The position numbers were made by a program, and so were the translations under genes. From positions 1 through 6,397 of the forward strand of contig DXDO01000003.1 in NCBI GenBank assembly GCA_019115425.1: DNA of 6,397 nucleotides, given 5' to 3'. Origin of the DNA: Candidatus Agathobaculum merdigallinarum. Its GTDB lineage: Bacteria; Bacillota; Clostridia; Oscillospirales; Butyricicoccaceae. Of this stretch, positions 5,967 through 6,397 are shown piece after piece. Position 1 is the first letter of the stretch, and each line of letters opens with the position of its first letter. The notes below the pieces were generated by a model. That model searched no databases. It saw nothing but the letters and a program-made list of their open reading frames with translations, and had not been told where the DNA came from.

Positions 5967-6009
5967 AGATTTGTTGCCTTTGCGCGGCAGGCTGCATTGC
6001 AAAGGGAAA

Positions 6010-6146
6010 CGCCCTGTTTCCCAAGGGGAAGGGAAACAGGGCGCATACCAATGCAAAATGAAAAAGAGGGTAAGAAGAAAAGGTGAAAGAAAGAAAACAA
6101 GGTGTAAAAAGGAGTTTGCCGGAGGGAGGGTGTTTTCCCTTCCGAC
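6010..6146 (-). ncRNA. Putative small RNA B (distal copy)
   Basis: Predicted from sequence alone. The +1 (G at 6146) lies 6 nt after TATACT, as in copy A, and the RNA also begins GTCG. A 5' hairpin pairs GTCGGA(A)GGG (6146-6137) with CCCTCCGGC (6126-6118), with one U·G and one bulged A. The linker (6117-6056) is almost pure pyrimidine and holds CUCCUUU (6114-6108), the exact complement of AAAGGAG, plus a block matching copy A (6085-6059 versus 5862-5831). A perfect 13-bp hairpin follows (6043-6010) with loop UUCCCCUU. A longer 7-bp stem (6055-6049 with 5999-5993) could enclose it. There is no clear U-run after the hairpin, so the 3' end is unsure. ORFs across it give low-complexity protein and are rejected. 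Confidence 0.45.
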
Positions 6147-6152
6147 AATCAT

Positions 6153-6206
6153 AGTATACCGTATTGTACATGCAAATTTGTGAACCGTTTTTGAACAGTC
6201 TTTGAA
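6153..6206 (-). promoter_or_regulatory. Promoter B with three phased TTCA repeats
   Basis: Same layout as promoter A: TATACT (6158-6153, within CGGTATACTA) and TTCA words at 6184-6181, 6195-6192 and 6206-6203. The spacing is 11 bp and the gap to the -10 is again 22 bp. Surrounding bases differ, so the shared spacing looks selected rather than a fresh duplication. Confidence 0.6.
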
Positions 6207-6241
6207 AGGTTTTTTACAAACTGCCGCGCTCCGTCTGCGGC

Positions 6242-6397
6242 TTATTTTAAAAGGGAAGATATGCCTAATTTTCCGCAATCGCGAACGGGCTTCTTGTACA
6301 TGGCAAGCACCTGTGCGGCGGCAGACACATACTGCGATTTCCATTGCGCAGACAGCCGCAAACAGGAAAACACCCCGATCCGTGGGGGAACGGAATC
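6242..6397 (-). CDS. Possible C-terminal end of an unidentified protein (partial)
   Basis: A minus-strand frame is open from the right edge for 51 codons and ends in TAA at 6242-6244, with C-terminus KLGISSLLK. I do not recognise it. Directly after the stop is a GCCGC/GCGGC hairpin (6223-6241), but no U-run follows. Third-position GC is only about 58%, lower than the firm genes here, so coding is doubtful. A competing plus-strand ORF starts at ATG 6261 behind AAGGGA, begins MPNFPQSRTGF and runs off the window. It has no visible promoter. Confidence 0.25.
   Translation of the reverse strand, partial: DSVPPRIGVFSCLRLSAQWKSQYVSAAAQVLAMYKKPVRDCGKLGISSLLK

Noticed and set aside
5609..6344. Minus-strand ORFs 5609-6148 and 5820-6344 (179 and 174 codons)
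   Set aside because: They run through palindromes, promoters and pyrimidine tracts, giving runs of Phe, Leu and Ser or Arg. They lack SD sites and resemble no family.
6261..6397. Plus-strand ORF starting MPNFPQSRTGF with a weak SD
   Set aside because: Runs off the window, no promoter is visible upstream, no family is recognised, and codon bias is no better than the opposite frame; kept only as an alternative reading.

Overview
The window looks like part of the chromosome of a GC-rich anaerobic member of the Bacillota, most likely Clostridia close to the Ruminococcaceae/Oscillospiraceae. This is inferred from the glmU-prs gene order, strong AGGAGG-type ribosome binding sites, GC-rich third codon positions, and an Mrp/NifX-like iron-sulfur gene pair. 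All five confidently identified genes lie on the minus strand, so transcription runs from high to low coordinates.

Reading leftward from the right edge, positions 6242-6397 hold at most an uncertain gene end. Positions 5415-6241 (about 830 bp) contain no convincing protein gene but are full of signals. There are two TATACT promoters 240 bp apart. Each is preceded at the same distance by three TTCA words spaced exactly 11 bp apart. Each drives a similar predicted minus-strand RNA of about 140 nt: a 5' hairpin starting at the predicted +1, a pyrimidine-rich linker, and a strong 3' hairpin with a C-rich loop. I read this as a tandem pair of related, probably response-regulator-controlled small RNA genes. 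It is the most interesting object in the window. Next to them, 5582-5813 holds a run of back-to-back palindromes, one of which is shaped like a bidirectional terminator.

Positions 4159-5414 are a two-gene operon: an Mrp/ApbC-type iron-sulfur ATPase, then, overlapping by ATGA, a NifX/NifB-like small protein with a C-terminal cysteine cluster. It has a clear sigma-A promoter and ends in a terminator. Positions 2593-4044 encode a one-gene unit, a MerR-type DNA-binding domain fused to an RDD membrane domain. Its promoter has a MerR-like 19-bp spacer and a strong terminator follows the gene.

Positions 123-2415 are the glmU-prs operon, which makes UDP-GlcNAc precursor and PRPP. The GlmU acetyltransferase half is intact, but the N-terminal uridyltransferase half has lost its signature motifs. 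The prs stop codon lies inside a perfect palindrome. The left edge of the window appears to cut through a terminator-like repeat that recurs near 5628.
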